Shown: piece by piece, positions 24,623 to 33,515 of the stretch
Layout: the number at the start of each line of letters is the position of its first letter
Numbering within the stretch: the first letter of the stretch is position 1
From: Sphaerospermopsis aphanizomenoides BCCUSP55
GTDB taxonomy: Bacteria > Cyanobacteriota > Cyanobacteriia > Cyanobacteriales > Nostocaceae
Length of the DNA: 33,718 nt
Assembly (NCBI RefSeq): GCF_001586785.1
Contig: NZ_LUFH02000067.1
Location: 1 to 33,718, forward strand
Reading direction: 5' to 3'
The notes under the pieces: model-generated
The model's database searches: none
Told to the model about the DNA's origin: nothing
The model's input: only the letters and a program-made list of their open reading frames with translations
Program-made: the position numbers and the translations under genes

Positions 24623-24852
24623 GACAAAACACTCCTAATCTTGCATTGGCCTATGGTTAAAAGTTTATCTTATTGGTGTTTTAGCTTATCAATATCGGTG
24701 AAATTTAGCAACTCTCAATCATGCTTTCTTGACAATTTTTTGTATTCAAATGGTGGCGAAAGTTTTATATTATGTGGCAATTTGCTGAATATCTGTGCCA
24801 TAAAATCCAAATTTCATGATGATTTAAGGGCTTTGCTAGTGTGTGGTAGACA

Positions 24853-25833
24853 CTACAACCAACGTTGTCTTTTGGCGTATACAATACTCCCAATTACAAT
24901 TAATATCATCACACCAAGCACAGTGGGATAAGCCCAAGGTTGTTCTAGTTCCGGCATATATTTGAAATTCATACCATAAAGACTGGCAAGGAAAGAAAGT
25001 GGTAAAAATATAGTTGAGAGAAAAGTTAGGCGATTAATTCTTTCACTGGTTTTGCTGGCAACATTATCACGTTGAATTTCCATTAATTCTGACATCCAAG
25101 TTCTCAAAGTAATATATTCTTGCCAGAGATTATCAACATTATGAACTAATTCTTGATTAAAGAGTGTCTTGACTGGCTGAGAAAACCATTGAAAATCTTC
25201 ATAATTCATCATAACTAGAATTGACTTAATGCTTTGAAAATTACGCCTTCCCACACGGGTAGACTGACGCATTGTGGCAATTTTTTTGTAGGTTAATTCA
25301 TCACCAAAATTACCTAACACCTCATCTTCTAAATCATCGAGTTGTCTAGAAATAGAGTTAAATACACTATAATAATTGTTCAGGATATCTTTGAAAATGA
25401 GATATAAAATATAATCAACTCCCCTTTGTTTAATATCTACAGTTTGCTTCTGAAGATGATTATTTAAGATACTGAATATTCTAATTTCGGTAATTTCAAA
25501 GGTAATAATAAAATTTGTGCCAACTATAATACTGCCACGTGCTACTTCAAACTCCCTGTTTTTTATTTGATGTGTCAAAATTTCAAAACTCTCAAATAAA
25601 CAATCTTTTATATCTTCATCAATTCCTATAGGAGAATGGTTAAAAATCATGTTCACACGAGATGGATCGAGTCCAAAATGCTTCACAATTCTAGCTGTTG
25701 CAGTGCGATCGCGGAAGTTAATACAGCGCAACCAAATGTTGTCAGAACTATCAATTTTATTGAGTACCGCATCGACATCCCCAGTGGTGAAAAACTCCAG
25801 ATGGTTTTGAGAAAAGCTAAGGAGAGTTAGCAT
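24853..25833 (-). CDS. corA: CorA-family divalent cation transporter
   Basis: About 326 residues. CorA proteins are pentameric inner-membrane channels for Mg2+ (and sometimes Co2+/Ni2+). The long soluble N-terminal part and the stalk helix (NRLTFLSTIFLPLSFLASLYGMNF) are visible, with the diagnostic Y-G-M-N motif closing membrane helix 1, then MPEL, and helix 2 near the end (YPTVLGVMILIVIGSIVYA) followed by a basic tail. The frame is open to 25905, but the ATG at 25833 (MLTLLSFSQNH) is the more natural start. No Mg-sensing leader is recognisable upstream. Confidence 0.92.
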   Translation of the reverse strand: MLTLLSFSQNHLEFFTTGDVDAVLNKIDSSDNIWLRCINFRDRTATARIVKHFGLDPSRVNMIFNHSPIGIDEDIKDCLFESFEILTHQIKNREFEVARGSIIVGTNFIITFEITEIRIFSILNNHLQKQTVDIKQRGVDYILYLIFKDILNNYYSVFNSISRQLDDLEDEVLGNFGDELTYKKIATMRQSTRVGRRNFQSIKSILVMMNYEDFQWFSQPVKTLFNQELVHNVDNLWQEYITLRTWMSELMEIQRDNVASKTSERINRLTFLSTIFLPLSFLASLYGMNFKYMPELEQPWAYPTVLGVMILIVIGSIVYAKRQRWL

Positions 25834-26170
25834 AGAGACATACTTACAGTAGATTGTAAGTAAATAATACCGTGTCCTAACAGAACAACAGTAGCGATAA
25901 TTCATGAATTACCACCACGCAACAATCAAGTTTTCACCCAGCATGAGGGTAAATTATACAAAATTTCAATTATCTCAATTGACTTTGTTATTGGTGATAT
26001 TGTCTGATAGCTAACACCAAGCGCAAGCCATATCAGGATATCCAAGATTTAAGGATTTGCAGGATGGAGTTATTTGAAATTTTTGTTGTTTAAATTATGT
26101 GCAGGAAAAATTTTATAAATTTATTTCCTGTCGGGTGCGTTAATACAATCTAACGCACCGTTTCTTTTAA
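25834..26170. other. Intergenic region with an AGGATT repeat copy and a hairpin
   Basis: Holds a degenerate AGGATT-type repeat (26034-26068) and an inverted repeat GTGCGTTA/TAACGCAC (about 26135-26158) just beyond the methyltransferase stop, which could act as its terminator on the minus strand although no T-run is obvious. No gene seen. Confidence 0.5.
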
Positions 26171-27121
26171 TTATTTATTTTTTTGAGCTACAATACTACG
26201 ATGTCGAGGATCACTAGCAACAGTAGTTAAAACATCAAAACCAACCGACTTTAAACACCCTTCAATGTCAAACATATAGTAGTCATCACTCCAAGGTTCT
26301 GTACTTTTCATGAGTGTGAATAATACAGGAGGTAAGTTTTGAATTACAGGCGATTTTGGGTTATTATCTACAATAGCAAAACACCCACCTGGACGGAGTA
26401 AACGCAAAGCTTCTTGGAAAATAGCTTTACTCGCAAAACCAGGAAGTTCATGAGTGACAAACTGAAGAGTTATTAAGTCAAAAGACTCACTGGGTAATTC
26501 TGTTTTTTCTGCTTGCGCGTGTATCCATTCGGATATTTCATTGTAAGTATCTAATTCCTTTGCTACACTTAGCATATAAGGAGATAAATCTAAACCTACT
26601 GTACGCACGGGATGGTTTTGTTTTTGTTTGTAGTAGCGATGCAAAGATAAGGTAGAAATACCCACAGAACAACCAATATCGAGGATATCATTAACATCTT
26701 GGGTGACGTATTTTCCGAGAACTTCGTGAAAACTAGATCTTAATCTGCGGTGTGCTGTTTCCCAGGTGATGTCTTCTTTTGGCCATACTCGTAAAGCCAT
26801 AGAATAGGTTGCACTGGGCGCTTCAAATGCTGCTTTCCAACACATATTTCCTTCAGCATAAGCATGGAAAGGAACTTGGTAATAATCCGGATAAGTTACT
26901 TTAGGATTTGTATTTTCTTGCAGCTTGTTTTTCACTCCTGAAGCTTCTAGTTTTTGGTAATTTTTTCGCCAAGCAACACCGTTTTTCTCTGCTGTTTTAA
27001 TTAGTACCTGTCTTGCTTGTTGTTTCATCAAGCTGTAGATGGGTTTGGTATTAATTAATAGGTTGACAAATTGAGAAAGTAAGGTTTCTCCAGCCCAGTC
27101 TGGTTTAATTTTTGCAGTCAT
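26171..27121 (-). CDS. Class I SAM-dependent methyltransferase
   Basis: 316-residue protein with a Rossmann-type methyltransferase domain from about residue 150. Motif I is DILDIGCSVGISTLSL, the acidic residue after strand 2 is in VGLDLSPYML, motif post-II is WIHAQAEKTELPSESFDLI, and motif IV is ITLQFVTHELPG. RLLRPGGCFAIVDNN is the strand-5 region. About 140 N-terminal residues (FVNLLINTKPIYSLMKQQAR ... GNMCWKAAFEAPSATYSMA) precede the catalytic part and appear to be a family-specific extension. The substrate cannot be inferred. The AGGATT repeat at 27186-27227 lies upstream. Confidence 0.85.
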   Translation of the reverse strand: MTAKIKPDWAGETLLSQFVNLLINTKPIYSLMKQQARQVLIKTAEKNGVAWRKNYQKLEASGVKNKLQENTNPKVTYPDYYQVPFHAYAEGNMCWKAAFEAPSATYSMALRVWPKEDITWETAHRRLRSSFHEVLGKYVTQDVNDILDIGCSVGISTLSLHRYYKQKQNHPVRTVGLDLSPYMLSVAKELDTYNEISEWIHAQAEKTELPSESFDLITLQFVTHELPGFASKAIFQEALRLLRPGGCFAIVDNNPKSPVIQNLPPVLFTLMKSTEPWSDDYYMFDIEGCLKSVGFDVLTTVASDPRHRSIVAQKNK

Positions 27122-27185
27122 TGGTAAGATAAGTGTAGAGGGATTTTGTTTATTTATATTGTATATGAGATTCTGGATTTCTTTT

Positions 27186-27227
27186 GTCTGAATCAGGATG
27201 TCCAGGATTTGAGGATTTTCAGGATGG
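27186..27227. repeat. AGGATT-type interspersed repeat
   Basis: GTCTGAATCAGGATGTCCAG, then GATTTGAGGATTTTCAGGAT. Nearly identical to 27861-27900 and the same family as 1436-1477, 1591-1637 (inverted) and 26034-26068. Confidence 0.75.
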
Positions 27228-27267
27228 GTTTATTTTTTACGCATTTTAGGTATGATGGGGAAAAACT

Positions 27268-27615
27268 TTAATTACCTAAATTAAGAGCATTTTTTAAAGC
27301 TATATTGACTTTATCTATCAACATTGGTAATAAGATACCTAATTTTTTCTGAAAAACAGATTGATTCACTGTTGCTATTTTATCACTCCTAATAATTGAG
27401 CTTTTTTTCAGTCCAGTTTCCTGAAAGTCATCGTCTTGATCAGAGACTAAAACCCAAGTATCTCGTAAATCACCATCAGGTATTTTTGAGAAAATTCCCA
27501 AAATAATTACTTCTTCTCTGTGAACAGCAATAACTAAAGCAGGTCTAAGTTTATTACTGCTTAAATCGCTAAAAGGAAAGGAAACTAACCAAATTTCATG
27601 AATCTTCGGTTTCAT
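27268..27615 (-). CDS. MazF/PemK-family toxin
   Basis: 115-residue PemK-like protein, probably a sequence-specific endoribonuclease toxin. The family pattern is clear: KIHEIWLVSFPFSDLSSNKLRPALVIA at the start, then VIILGIFSK, and GLKKSSIIRSDKIATVNQSVF, which corresponds to the conserved L-K/R-x-x-S-x-I/V-R/x-x-D/K-x-x segment. The frame is open to 27642, but the ATG at 27615 (MKPKIHE) gives the usual start and a 20-bp overlap with the antitoxin gene. The gene appears intact. Confidence 0.85.
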   Translation of the reverse strand: MKPKIHEIWLVSFPFSDLSSNKLRPALVIAVHREEVIILGIFSKIPDGDLRDTWVLVSDQDDDFQETGLKKSSIIRSDKIATVNQSVFQKKLGILLPMLIDKVNIALKNALNLGN

Positions 27616-27784
27616 CGTTATAAATATCCTCTTCTGGATCATTCCACTCTGTAAATCCTGTTTCTGCTGATTTCATAAACTCTCTCATTTCCAAAGCTTT
27701 TCTAATCTCTGCAATTAATTCATTAATTTCTTCTACAGGAAATTGGAGAATCATGGCTTTAAGTTCTTCCTTTTTCACGTTCAT
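27596..27784 (-). CDS. Antitoxin of the MazF-like toxin
   Basis: 62-residue acidic protein, MNVKKEELKAMILQFPVEEINELIAEIRKALEMREF followed by a very acidic tail (NDPEEDIYNDETED). Size, charge and position directly upstream of, and overlapping, the toxin gene identify it as the antitoxin. The N-terminal helices probably dimerise and the acidic tail probably blocks the toxin's RNA-binding groove (inference). GGAG is not seen; the upstream sequence AACAAGGAGTTGTGAATA places AGGAG about 9 nt before the start. Confidence 0.8.
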   Translation of the reverse strand: MNVKKEELKAMILQFPVEEINELIAEIRKALEMREFMKSAETGFTEWNDPEEDIYNDETEDS

Positions 27785-27860
27785 TATTCACAACTCCTTG
27801 TTTTTATTGATTTGTAGCATTGATTTTACTTTTAAATCATTAGGTAGATTATAGCATATT

Positions 27861-27900
27861 GTCAGAATCAGGATGTCCAGGATTTGAGGATTTTCAGGAT
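27861..27900. repeat. AGGATT-type interspersed repeat
   Basis: GTCAGAATCAGGATGTCCAG, then GATTTGAGGATTTTCAGGAT, nearly identical to 27186-27227. It sits in the space between two divergent toxin-antitoxin loci. Confidence 0.75.
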
Positions 27901-27973
27901 TGAATCGAGAAATTTTGAAAAATATGATGTATAATGTGTTGTTGTATGATATGTTTACTTTTTTGTAACCTGT

Positions 27974-28234
27974 ATGGAAACAATAACTATAAATTCTCAT
28001 GTTGGACAAGATGGAATCTTACATTTAGATATTCCTGTAAATATTAGTAATGCTGATTTAACAGTTACGATTATTGTTAAACCTAATGATAATTCTCAAC
28101 AAGAAAATAAACCCAAAGGAAAAGGTTGGCCTGCTAATTTTTTTGAAGAAACTTCAGGTTGTTTAAAAGATACTCCTCTAATTATTAATTCTAAGGGTGT
28201 TTTTGATGATTTAGAGGATTTTAAATTATCATGA
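27974..28234 (+). CDS. Antitoxin-like protein of a broken PIN toxin pair
   Basis: 86-residue protein. The N-terminus METITINSHVGQDGILHLDIPVNISNADLTVTIIV is beta-rich, a typical DNA-binding or dimerisation module of small antitoxins found with PIN toxins in cyanobacteria. A basic linker (NKPKGKGWPANFFEET) and an acidic end (DDLEDFKLS) follow. The stop TGA overlaps the ATG of the next frame (ATGA at 28231-28234), the coupled layout expected for antitoxin-toxin. The toxin is truncated after 15 residues, so the antitoxin may be an orphan. Confidence 0.7.
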   Translation: METITINSHVGQDGILHLDIPVNISNADLTVTIIVKPNDNSQQENKPKGKGWPANFFEETSGCLKDTPLIINSKGVFDDLEDFKLS

Positions 28235-28278
28235 AATATTTGTTGGATACGAACGATTATTTAACAGAGATTAACTGA
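28231..28278 (+). pseudogene. N-terminal stub of a PIN-domain (VapC-like) toxin
   Basis: MKYLLDTNDYLTEIN then TGA. MKYLLDTN is the classic VapC start with the first active-site Asp; everything after it is gone. The sequence joins directly to the end of the oppositely oriented HEPN-like pseudogene (stop at 28271), so the junction probably lies at about 28255-28270. Confidence 0.65.
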
Positions 28279-29164
28279 TTACATCTTCTTCTACAAGTTC
28301 TGAATCAAAAATTAACCACTGCTGAAAAAGTTCTTTAATCCATTTACTCACATCAGGATATTTATCATCAATCGCTTTTAATCTATTTTTCATATTTCTT
28401 TGATAATAACTTTGATATTCTAAATTTCTCACAGCGATAAAATTTAATGTATAAGTTAACATTCTTAATCTAGCTACAGCTAATTTTAAATTACGTCGTG
28501 AATAATTATCAAATTTTTGTGAATTTTCTTTATATTTCGTAAAAGGAGAACATTGATTATCTCTAATTATTTTCTGATATTCTAAAATATCTAAATCTAA
28601 TTCATAAAAAGCATCTTGACGAATTTCATAATTAATTCTATTCCTAATTTCTGATTCGTTACATAGTTCAAACGATTGGCTTCCAATATTCCAGTACCTA
28701 TCAAGTCTTTTGCGATTTCTGAAATGACTAGAGTTTTCAAAAAATCGTTTGAATTGTCTTTGATGTTCATCTGATGAGTTAGCAATACCTATGATATGAA
28801 GATTCTTTTTTTGATAATCATTTTCTACACAATCTATAAAACGTGATACCCGAGTGGTAAAGTTTAACTAGGTTCTATTTAAACATTGTATTAAGAAAAA
28901 GTGAGCATAGTATGAAGTTACAAAACCCCAACTAAAATAACCTTGTTTGATCAAATTATCAGCAGCACAAATATTTAAAACTGCTTTAGAAAGTAGTTTT
29001 TCTATATCTGTCAATATGTAATTATTGACATTAGAAATAATGAATCCTTTTTCATAATCTTCTTTGGATTTCTACAACTTAGTCAAATGATATTTAAACG
29101 ATTTTTTAGCATCGCTACTACAATTGCTAAAAGAAATATCAACTTCGTCCAATTTTAATGACAC
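28271..29164 (-). pseudogene. HEPN-like partner gene with two in-frame TAG codons
   Basis: From a GTG at 29164 the frame runs 297 codons to a TAA at 28271, interrupted only by TAG at 29072-29074 (codon 31) and TAG at 28868-28870 (codon 99). No frameshift is needed. The middle part contains KAVLNICAADNLIKQGYFSW and GFVTSYYAHFFLIQC, which resembles the S-Y-Y-A-M-F-H region of HEPN-type proteins, so an HEPN-like domain is suggested but not certain. The C-terminal 200 residues are helical and rich in Asn, Tyr and Arg (NRKRLDRYWNIG, RRNLKLAVARLRMLTY); I do not recognise them. It starts 30 bp after the DGQHR gene in the same direction, so the two were probably an operon. Confidence 0.6.
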
Positions 29165-29193
29165 ATATATAAATTACCAAATTACTCTTCAAA

Positions 29194-30219
29194 CTACTCT
29201 GAAATCATCCCTACAAACTCATCTCTCACTGCTTTTTTTAATTGGCTTTCTAGCATCTCAGCAACTTTTTCTTGCGCTTTAAAACCACCACCACTTGGTA
29301 AGTGATCTTTATCAAATTTAAAGTCTTGAATTAGTTCCAGAACTTTAATGGTATTTTCAGTATTAAAAATCTTGTGTTTTTGCATAACCACATTAAAAAT
29401 CTCATAAAATGCTTGCATAAGTCCACCAAAACCAACGGTTTTTAAAATATATGATTTAGGATTATCTCATTGTTCTAAGAATACTGCTATAACAGCACGA
29501 AAATATATTTCAAAAATTTTATACTGCTGTTCAAAACCATAATTAGCAAGTTTTCCTGTTTGCGGTTCTACATAATCTTTAATTTGGTTGACAAATTCAT
29601 TTAAAGATATTCCAAAACCACTTTCTCCAGTTGTTCTAATTAGTTCATACAAAGGACTTTCATCTGTTTCGTTTAATCTAATAGCAATTTCTCTTGCTCG
29701 TCTTTCTGCTGTTACTCCTTCTCCATCAAAATCTTCAATATCTCCATCTAATAAATCCATTAAATCTAAATATAGAGATGCTGGAACACCTTTTTGAGTT
29801 TTGTTAATTGTGACAAATAATCTTGCTTGATCCTTAACAGATAATCCTAAAGTTGCAATTACCATTAATGGAAAATCAGGGTTTGCATCATAGCAACCGT
29901 TAACTCTATGCTGTCCATCTATAATTAAACCGAGAGAGTTTGTGTCTTCTAAAACGAGTAAATTATTATTTTCTTGATAATCAAATTTGCCTTCATCAAT
30001 ATTAACTAAAATAGAATTAGGTATAATACCTTTTCCATTGATATAATTTTTAATTTCTTTTATTCTGGTTTTAGAAAATGATCTTTGATATCCTAGTTTT
30101 TTGTCATCAATTCTCCTGGAAACGTCAAAGCACTCATAAATTGTTTTTGCATTAGTTATAAAAACAAGCATAGGTATCTCGTTTTGAATAATTTTAAATG
30201 CAGGAATTTCAAGTGTCAT
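29194..30219 (-). pseudogene. DGQHR-domain protein (DndB-like) with an in-frame TGA
   Basis: The first 250 codons carry the defining motif LIIDGQHRVNGCYDA (DGQHR at residues 101-105), preceded by the family's GYQRSFSKTRIKEIKNYI-type segment and followed by LFVTINKTQKGVP. A TGA at 29467-29469 stops the frame after FLEQ. The same frame then continues for 90 codons (DNPKSYILKTVGFGGLMQAF ... DEFVGMISE) to the stop at 29194, giving about 341 residues, the usual size for the family. The TGA probably replaced a Trp codon (TGG). DGQHR proteins occur with DNA-phosphorothioation (DndB) and other defence or regulatory loci. With a HEPN-like gene downstream, a defence or toxin-antitoxin role is the best guess. 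The truncated 250-residue product may still be made. Confidence 0.75.
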
Positions 30220-30430
30220 AAATAATCAAGTTATAAATTTCATCGTGATTACTTATCTAAGTATAACATCTATTATGCGTAATTTACCTATAAAACCCTT
30301 TCACCCAATATCATAATCTGTAAAGTAATAAATTGTTATTTCTAACAAATTCCGTCCATTCGTAACTCCTGTAACAATTCCTTTACAATAAAATAAAGAA
30401 AACAAGACATAGCAGGAGAAAAGCTAAATC

Positions 30431-32995
30431 ATGTTAGCAGAATATCAACAACACACCCAAGAACGCGCCCAATTAGGTATTCCCCCACTACCATTAGATG
30501 CAAAACAAGCATCAGAATTATGTGAATTACTCAAAAATCCCCCCCAAGGACAAGAAGAGTTATTATTACATTTATTACGCGATCGCATTCCTCCTGGAGT
30601 AGACCAAGCTGCTTATGTAAAAGCTGGTTTTATGACAGCTATTGCGAAAGGAGAAATAACCAGTCCCCTAGTTTCTCCCCTAGAAGCAGTAGAATTACTA
30701 GGAACAATGGTAGGCGGTTATAACGTACAATCATTAATTGATTTACTCAGTTCCTCCGTAGCAGCAAAAGCAGCGGAAGCATTAAGTAAAACTCTCCTAG
30801 TTTATGATGCTTTCCATGATGTTTTAGAACTATCAAAAACCAACAGCTACGCCAAAAAAGTGATAGACTCGTGGGCAGCAGCAGAATGGTTTACTTCCCG
30901 TCCCACTCTTCCAGAAGCTATCACCGTTACCGTTTTCAAAGTTCCCGGAGAAACCAACACCGACGACTTATCACCCGCAACCCACGCTACCACCCGTCCT
31001 GATATTCCCCTTCACGCTTTAGCAATGTTAGAAACCCGTCAACCGGGAAGTTTAGAAACCATTGCAGACTTGAAGCAAAAAGGACATCCTGTAGCTTACG
31101 TCGGTGATGTGGTAGGAACAGGTTCATCTCGTAAGTCTGCAATCAATTCTGTATTATGGCATTTAGGTAATGATATTCCCTTTGTTCCCAACAAACGGGC
31201 AGGAGGTTATATTTTAGGTGGGGCGATCGCACCTATCTTTTTTAACACTGCTGAAGATGCAGGTGCATTACCCATTCAATGCGATGTCACCAAAATGGAA
31301 ACCGGTGACGTAATTACAATTTACCCCTACAAAGGCGAAATTACCAAAGGGGGAACAGTCATTGCAACCTTCACTCTCAAACCTGACACCATTTTAGACG
31401 AAGTTCGCGCCGGTGGACGTATCCCCCTATTAATTGGTCGTACCCTCACCGACAAAACCCGTCAAGCGTTAGGTTTAGCACCCAGCGATTTATTTATCCG
31501 TCCTCAACAACCCCAGGACACCGGAAAAGGCTTCTCATTGGCGCAAAAAATGGTCGGGAAGGCGTGCGGATTGCCAGGAGTACGTCCGGGGACATCTTGC
31601 GAACCAATCATGACTACAGTGGGTTCTCAGGACACTACTGGACCCATGACCAGAGACGAGTTAAAAGAACTCGCTTGTTTAGGTTTCAGTGCAGACTTAG
31701 TAATGCAGAGTTTCTGCCATACCGCAGCATATCCCAAACCAGTGGATATTAAAACCCATCAAGAACTACCTGACTTCATCTCCTCCCGTGGTGGTGTAGC
31801 CTTGCGTCCTGGTGATGGTATCATTCACTCCTGGTTAAACCGGATGTTATTACCGGATACAGTGGGAACAGGTGGAGACTCCCACACCCGTTTTCCTTTG
31901 GGAATATCCTTTCCTGCGGGTTCTGGGTTAGTTGCGTTTGCTGGTGCATTGGGTGTGATGCCTTTAGATATGCCAGAATCAGTTTTGGTAAGATTTAAAG
32001 GAGAATTGCAACCAGGAATAACTTTGAGAGATATTGTTAACGCTATTCCTTATGTTGCCATCCAAAAAGGTTTGTTAACCGTCGAGAAAAAGAACAAGAA
32101 AAATGTTTTTTCTGGACGGATCATGGAAATTGAAGGTTTACCCAATTTAAAAGTAGAACAAGCATTTGAATTAACCGATGCTTCCGCAGAACGTTCTTGT
32201 GCTGGATGTACAATTAAATTGAGTGAAGAAACCATTGCCGAATATTTGCGGTCAAATATTGCCCTGTTAAAAAATATGGTAGCACGGGGATATTCTGATG
32301 CGCGAACCATCATGAGAAGGGTGGCAAAAATGGAAGAATGGTTAGCCAACCCAGTGTTATTATCTGGTGATGCAGATGCGGAATATGCAGAAATAATTGA
32401 AATTGATTTAAACGAGATCAAAGAACCAATTGTTGCTGCTCCCAATGACCCAGATAATGTTAAGTTATTATCGGAAGTTGCTAATGATCCAGTACAGGAA
32501 GTTTTTGTAGGTTCTTGTATGACAAATATCGGACATTATCGGGCAACTGCGAAGGTTTTGGAAGGTGCAGGAGAGGTAAAAGCAAGGTTGTGGATCGCAC
32601 CACCTACAAGAATGGATGAACACCAATTAAAAGTAGAAGGTGTGTATGATGTTTTCGTAGGTGCAAAAGCGAGAACTGAGATTCCTGGATGCAGTTTGTG
32701 TATGGGAAATCAGGCGCGAGTGGAAGATAATACAACTGTGTTTTCTACCTCTACTCGTAACTTTAATAATCGCATGGGAAATGGCGCACAAGTGTATTTA
32801 GGATCGGCAGAATTAGCCGCAGTTTGTGCGTTGTTGGGAAGACTTCCTAATGTGCAGGAATATTTGGATATTGTGGGTGAGAAAATCCATCCTTTTGCTG
32901 ATAATTTGTATCGGTATTTGAACTTTGATCAAATTGTTGGTTTTGAGGATGAGGGTAGGGTAATTAGTAAGGAGGAACAGGCGGCTTTGGTATAA
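30431..32995 (+). CDS. acnB: Aconitate hydratase B / 2-methylisocitrate dehydratase
   Basis: 854-residue AcnB, interconverting citrate and isocitrate through a [4Fe-4S] cluster. The AcnB-type order is visible: an N-terminal HEAT-like domain (about 1-155), then the swivel domain ([33 protein letters not shown]), then the catalytic core ([45 protein letters not shown]). The cluster ligands are the Cys of GSCMTN and the two of [10 protein letters not shown]. An AGGAGA ribosome-binding site is 9 nt upstream. The protein ends EEQAALV; the DNA encoding its last ~23 residues is repeated beyond the toxin-antitoxin genes that follow. Confidence 0.97.
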   Translation: MLAEYQQHTQERAQLGIPPLPLDAKQASELCELLKNPPQGQEELLLHLLRDRIPPGVDQAAYVKAGFMTAIAKGEITSPLVSPLEAVELLGTMVGGYNVQSLIDLLSSSVAAKAAEALSKTLLVYDAFHDVLELSKTNSYAKKVIDSWAAAEWFTSRPTLPEAITVTVFKVPGETNTDDLSPATHATTRPDIPLHALAMLETRQPGSLETIADLKQKGHPVAYVGDVVGTGSSRKSAINSVLWHLGNDIPFVPNKRAGGYILGGAIAPIFFNTAEDAGALPIQCDVTKMETGDVITIYPYKGEITKGGTVIATFTLKPDTILDEVRAGGRIPLLIGRTLTDKTRQALGLAPSDLFIRPQQPQDTGKGFSLAQKMVGKACGLPGVRPGTSCEPIMTTVGSQDTTGPMTRDELKELACLGFSADLVMQSFCHTAAYPKPVDIKTHQELPDFISSRGGVALRPGDGIIHSWLNRMLLPDTVGTGGDSHTRFPLGISFPAGSGLVAFAGALGVMPLDMPESVLVRFKGELQPGITLRDIVNAIPYVAIQKGLLTVEKKNKKNVFSGRIMEIEGLPNLKVEQAFELTDASAERSCAGCTIKLSEETIAEYLRSNIALLKNMVARGYSDARTIMRRVAKMEEWLANPVLLSGDADAEYAEIIEIDLNEIKEPIVAAPNDPDNVKLLSEVANDPVQEVFVGSCMTNIGHYRATAKVLEGAGEVKARLWIAPPTRMDEHQLKVEGVYDVFVGAKARTEIPGCSLCMGNQARVEDNTTVFSTSTRNFNNRMGNGAQVYLGSAELAAVCALLGRLPNVQEYLDIVGEKIHPFADNLYRYLNFDQIVGFEDEGRVISKEEQAALV

Positions 32996-33009
32996 TTTAG
33001 GTTAGGGTG
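32926..33009 (+). repeat. Direct repeat, copy 1 (acnB 3' end)
   Basis: Covers the last codons of acnB and its trailer: TGATCAAA ... GGTATAATTTAGGTTAGGG. It is closely related to 33513-33591, with the toxin-antitoxin pair between the two copies. Confidence 0.8.
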
Positions 33010-33054
33010 GGTCTGGATGGACTCACCTGAATGTTTTGAAAAAGGTTAAAATAT

Positions 33055-33303
33055 GTGCAGTACCAAATAGAATTTAAACCCAAAGCGATTAAAGATTTAC
33101 AGAAAATTCCTGTAAATGAAAGAGAACGCATTATCAATAAAATTGAAGCCATGCAAGATGATTTACAAGGAGATGTGAAACGCTTAACAAATTTTACGCC
33201 AGAATATCGTTTAAGAGTTGGTGATTATCGAGTTTTGTTTGAATTAGAAGAACAAACTATAATCGTGTATAGGGTTAAGCATCGTAGTAAAGCTTATGAG
33301 TAA
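33055..33303 (+). CDS. RelE/ParE-type toxin
   Basis: 82-residue RelE-fold protein, a ribosome-dependent mRNA interferase or gyrase poison by family. The pattern is typical: YQIEFKPKAIKDLQKIPVNERERIINKIEAM (two N-terminal helices after strand 1), RLTNFTPEYRLRVGDYRVLFEL (core strands with conserved Arg residues) and IIVYRVKHRSKAYE (terminal basic strand). Translation starts at a GTG at 33055; an ATG two bases earlier is in another frame and closes quickly. It precedes its antitoxin, a reversed toxin-first order also seen in other RelE-type pairs. Confidence 0.88.
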   Translation: MQYQIEFKPKAIKDLQKIPVNERERIINKIEAMQDDLQGDVKRLTNFTPEYRLRVGDYRVLFELEEQTIIVYRVKHRSKAYE

Positions 33304-33317
33304 GGGGAGGTTAAAAA

Positions 33318-33515
33318 ATGATTGAATTACATCCTGAGTTTTTAATAAAAAATGGTGAAAAACAATTTGCTGTATTACCTTATGAGGAGTTTTTAAAGAT
33401 TAAGGAATTGTTAGAAGATTTGGAAGATTTACGAGATTTGAGAGATGCTAAAGAAGAGGAAAAAGATTGTGTTTCCATGTCTTTAGAAGATGTGAAAAGT
33501 ATGTTGTTAATGTGA
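33318..33515 (+). CDS. Antitoxin of the RelE-type toxin
   Basis: 65-residue acidic protein, MIELHPEFLIKNGEKQFAVLPYEEFLKIKELLEDLEDLRD followed by a charged coil and SLEDVKSMLLM. The N-terminal part resembles Phd/YefM-type antitoxins (a short beta-strand, then 'VLPYEEF/Y-x-K'), and the rest is a long helix. AGGGGAGG lies 9 nt upstream of the ATG. Its TGA stop (33513-33515) is the first codon of the second copy of the acnB tail repeat, so the gene may have been longer before the junction formed, or the repeat boundary fits the gene by design. Confidence 0.8.
   Translation: MIELHPEFLIKNGEKQFAVLPYEEFLKIKELLEDLEDLRDLRDAKEEEKDCVSMSLEDVKSMLLM

Noticed and set aside
24641-24931. 96-codon plus-strand open frame
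   Set aside because: Overlaps the 3' end of corA on the other strand and shows no family pattern.
27788-28009. 73-codon minus-strand frame
   Set aside because: Covers the AGGATT repeat and the promoter region of the divergent antitoxin genes.
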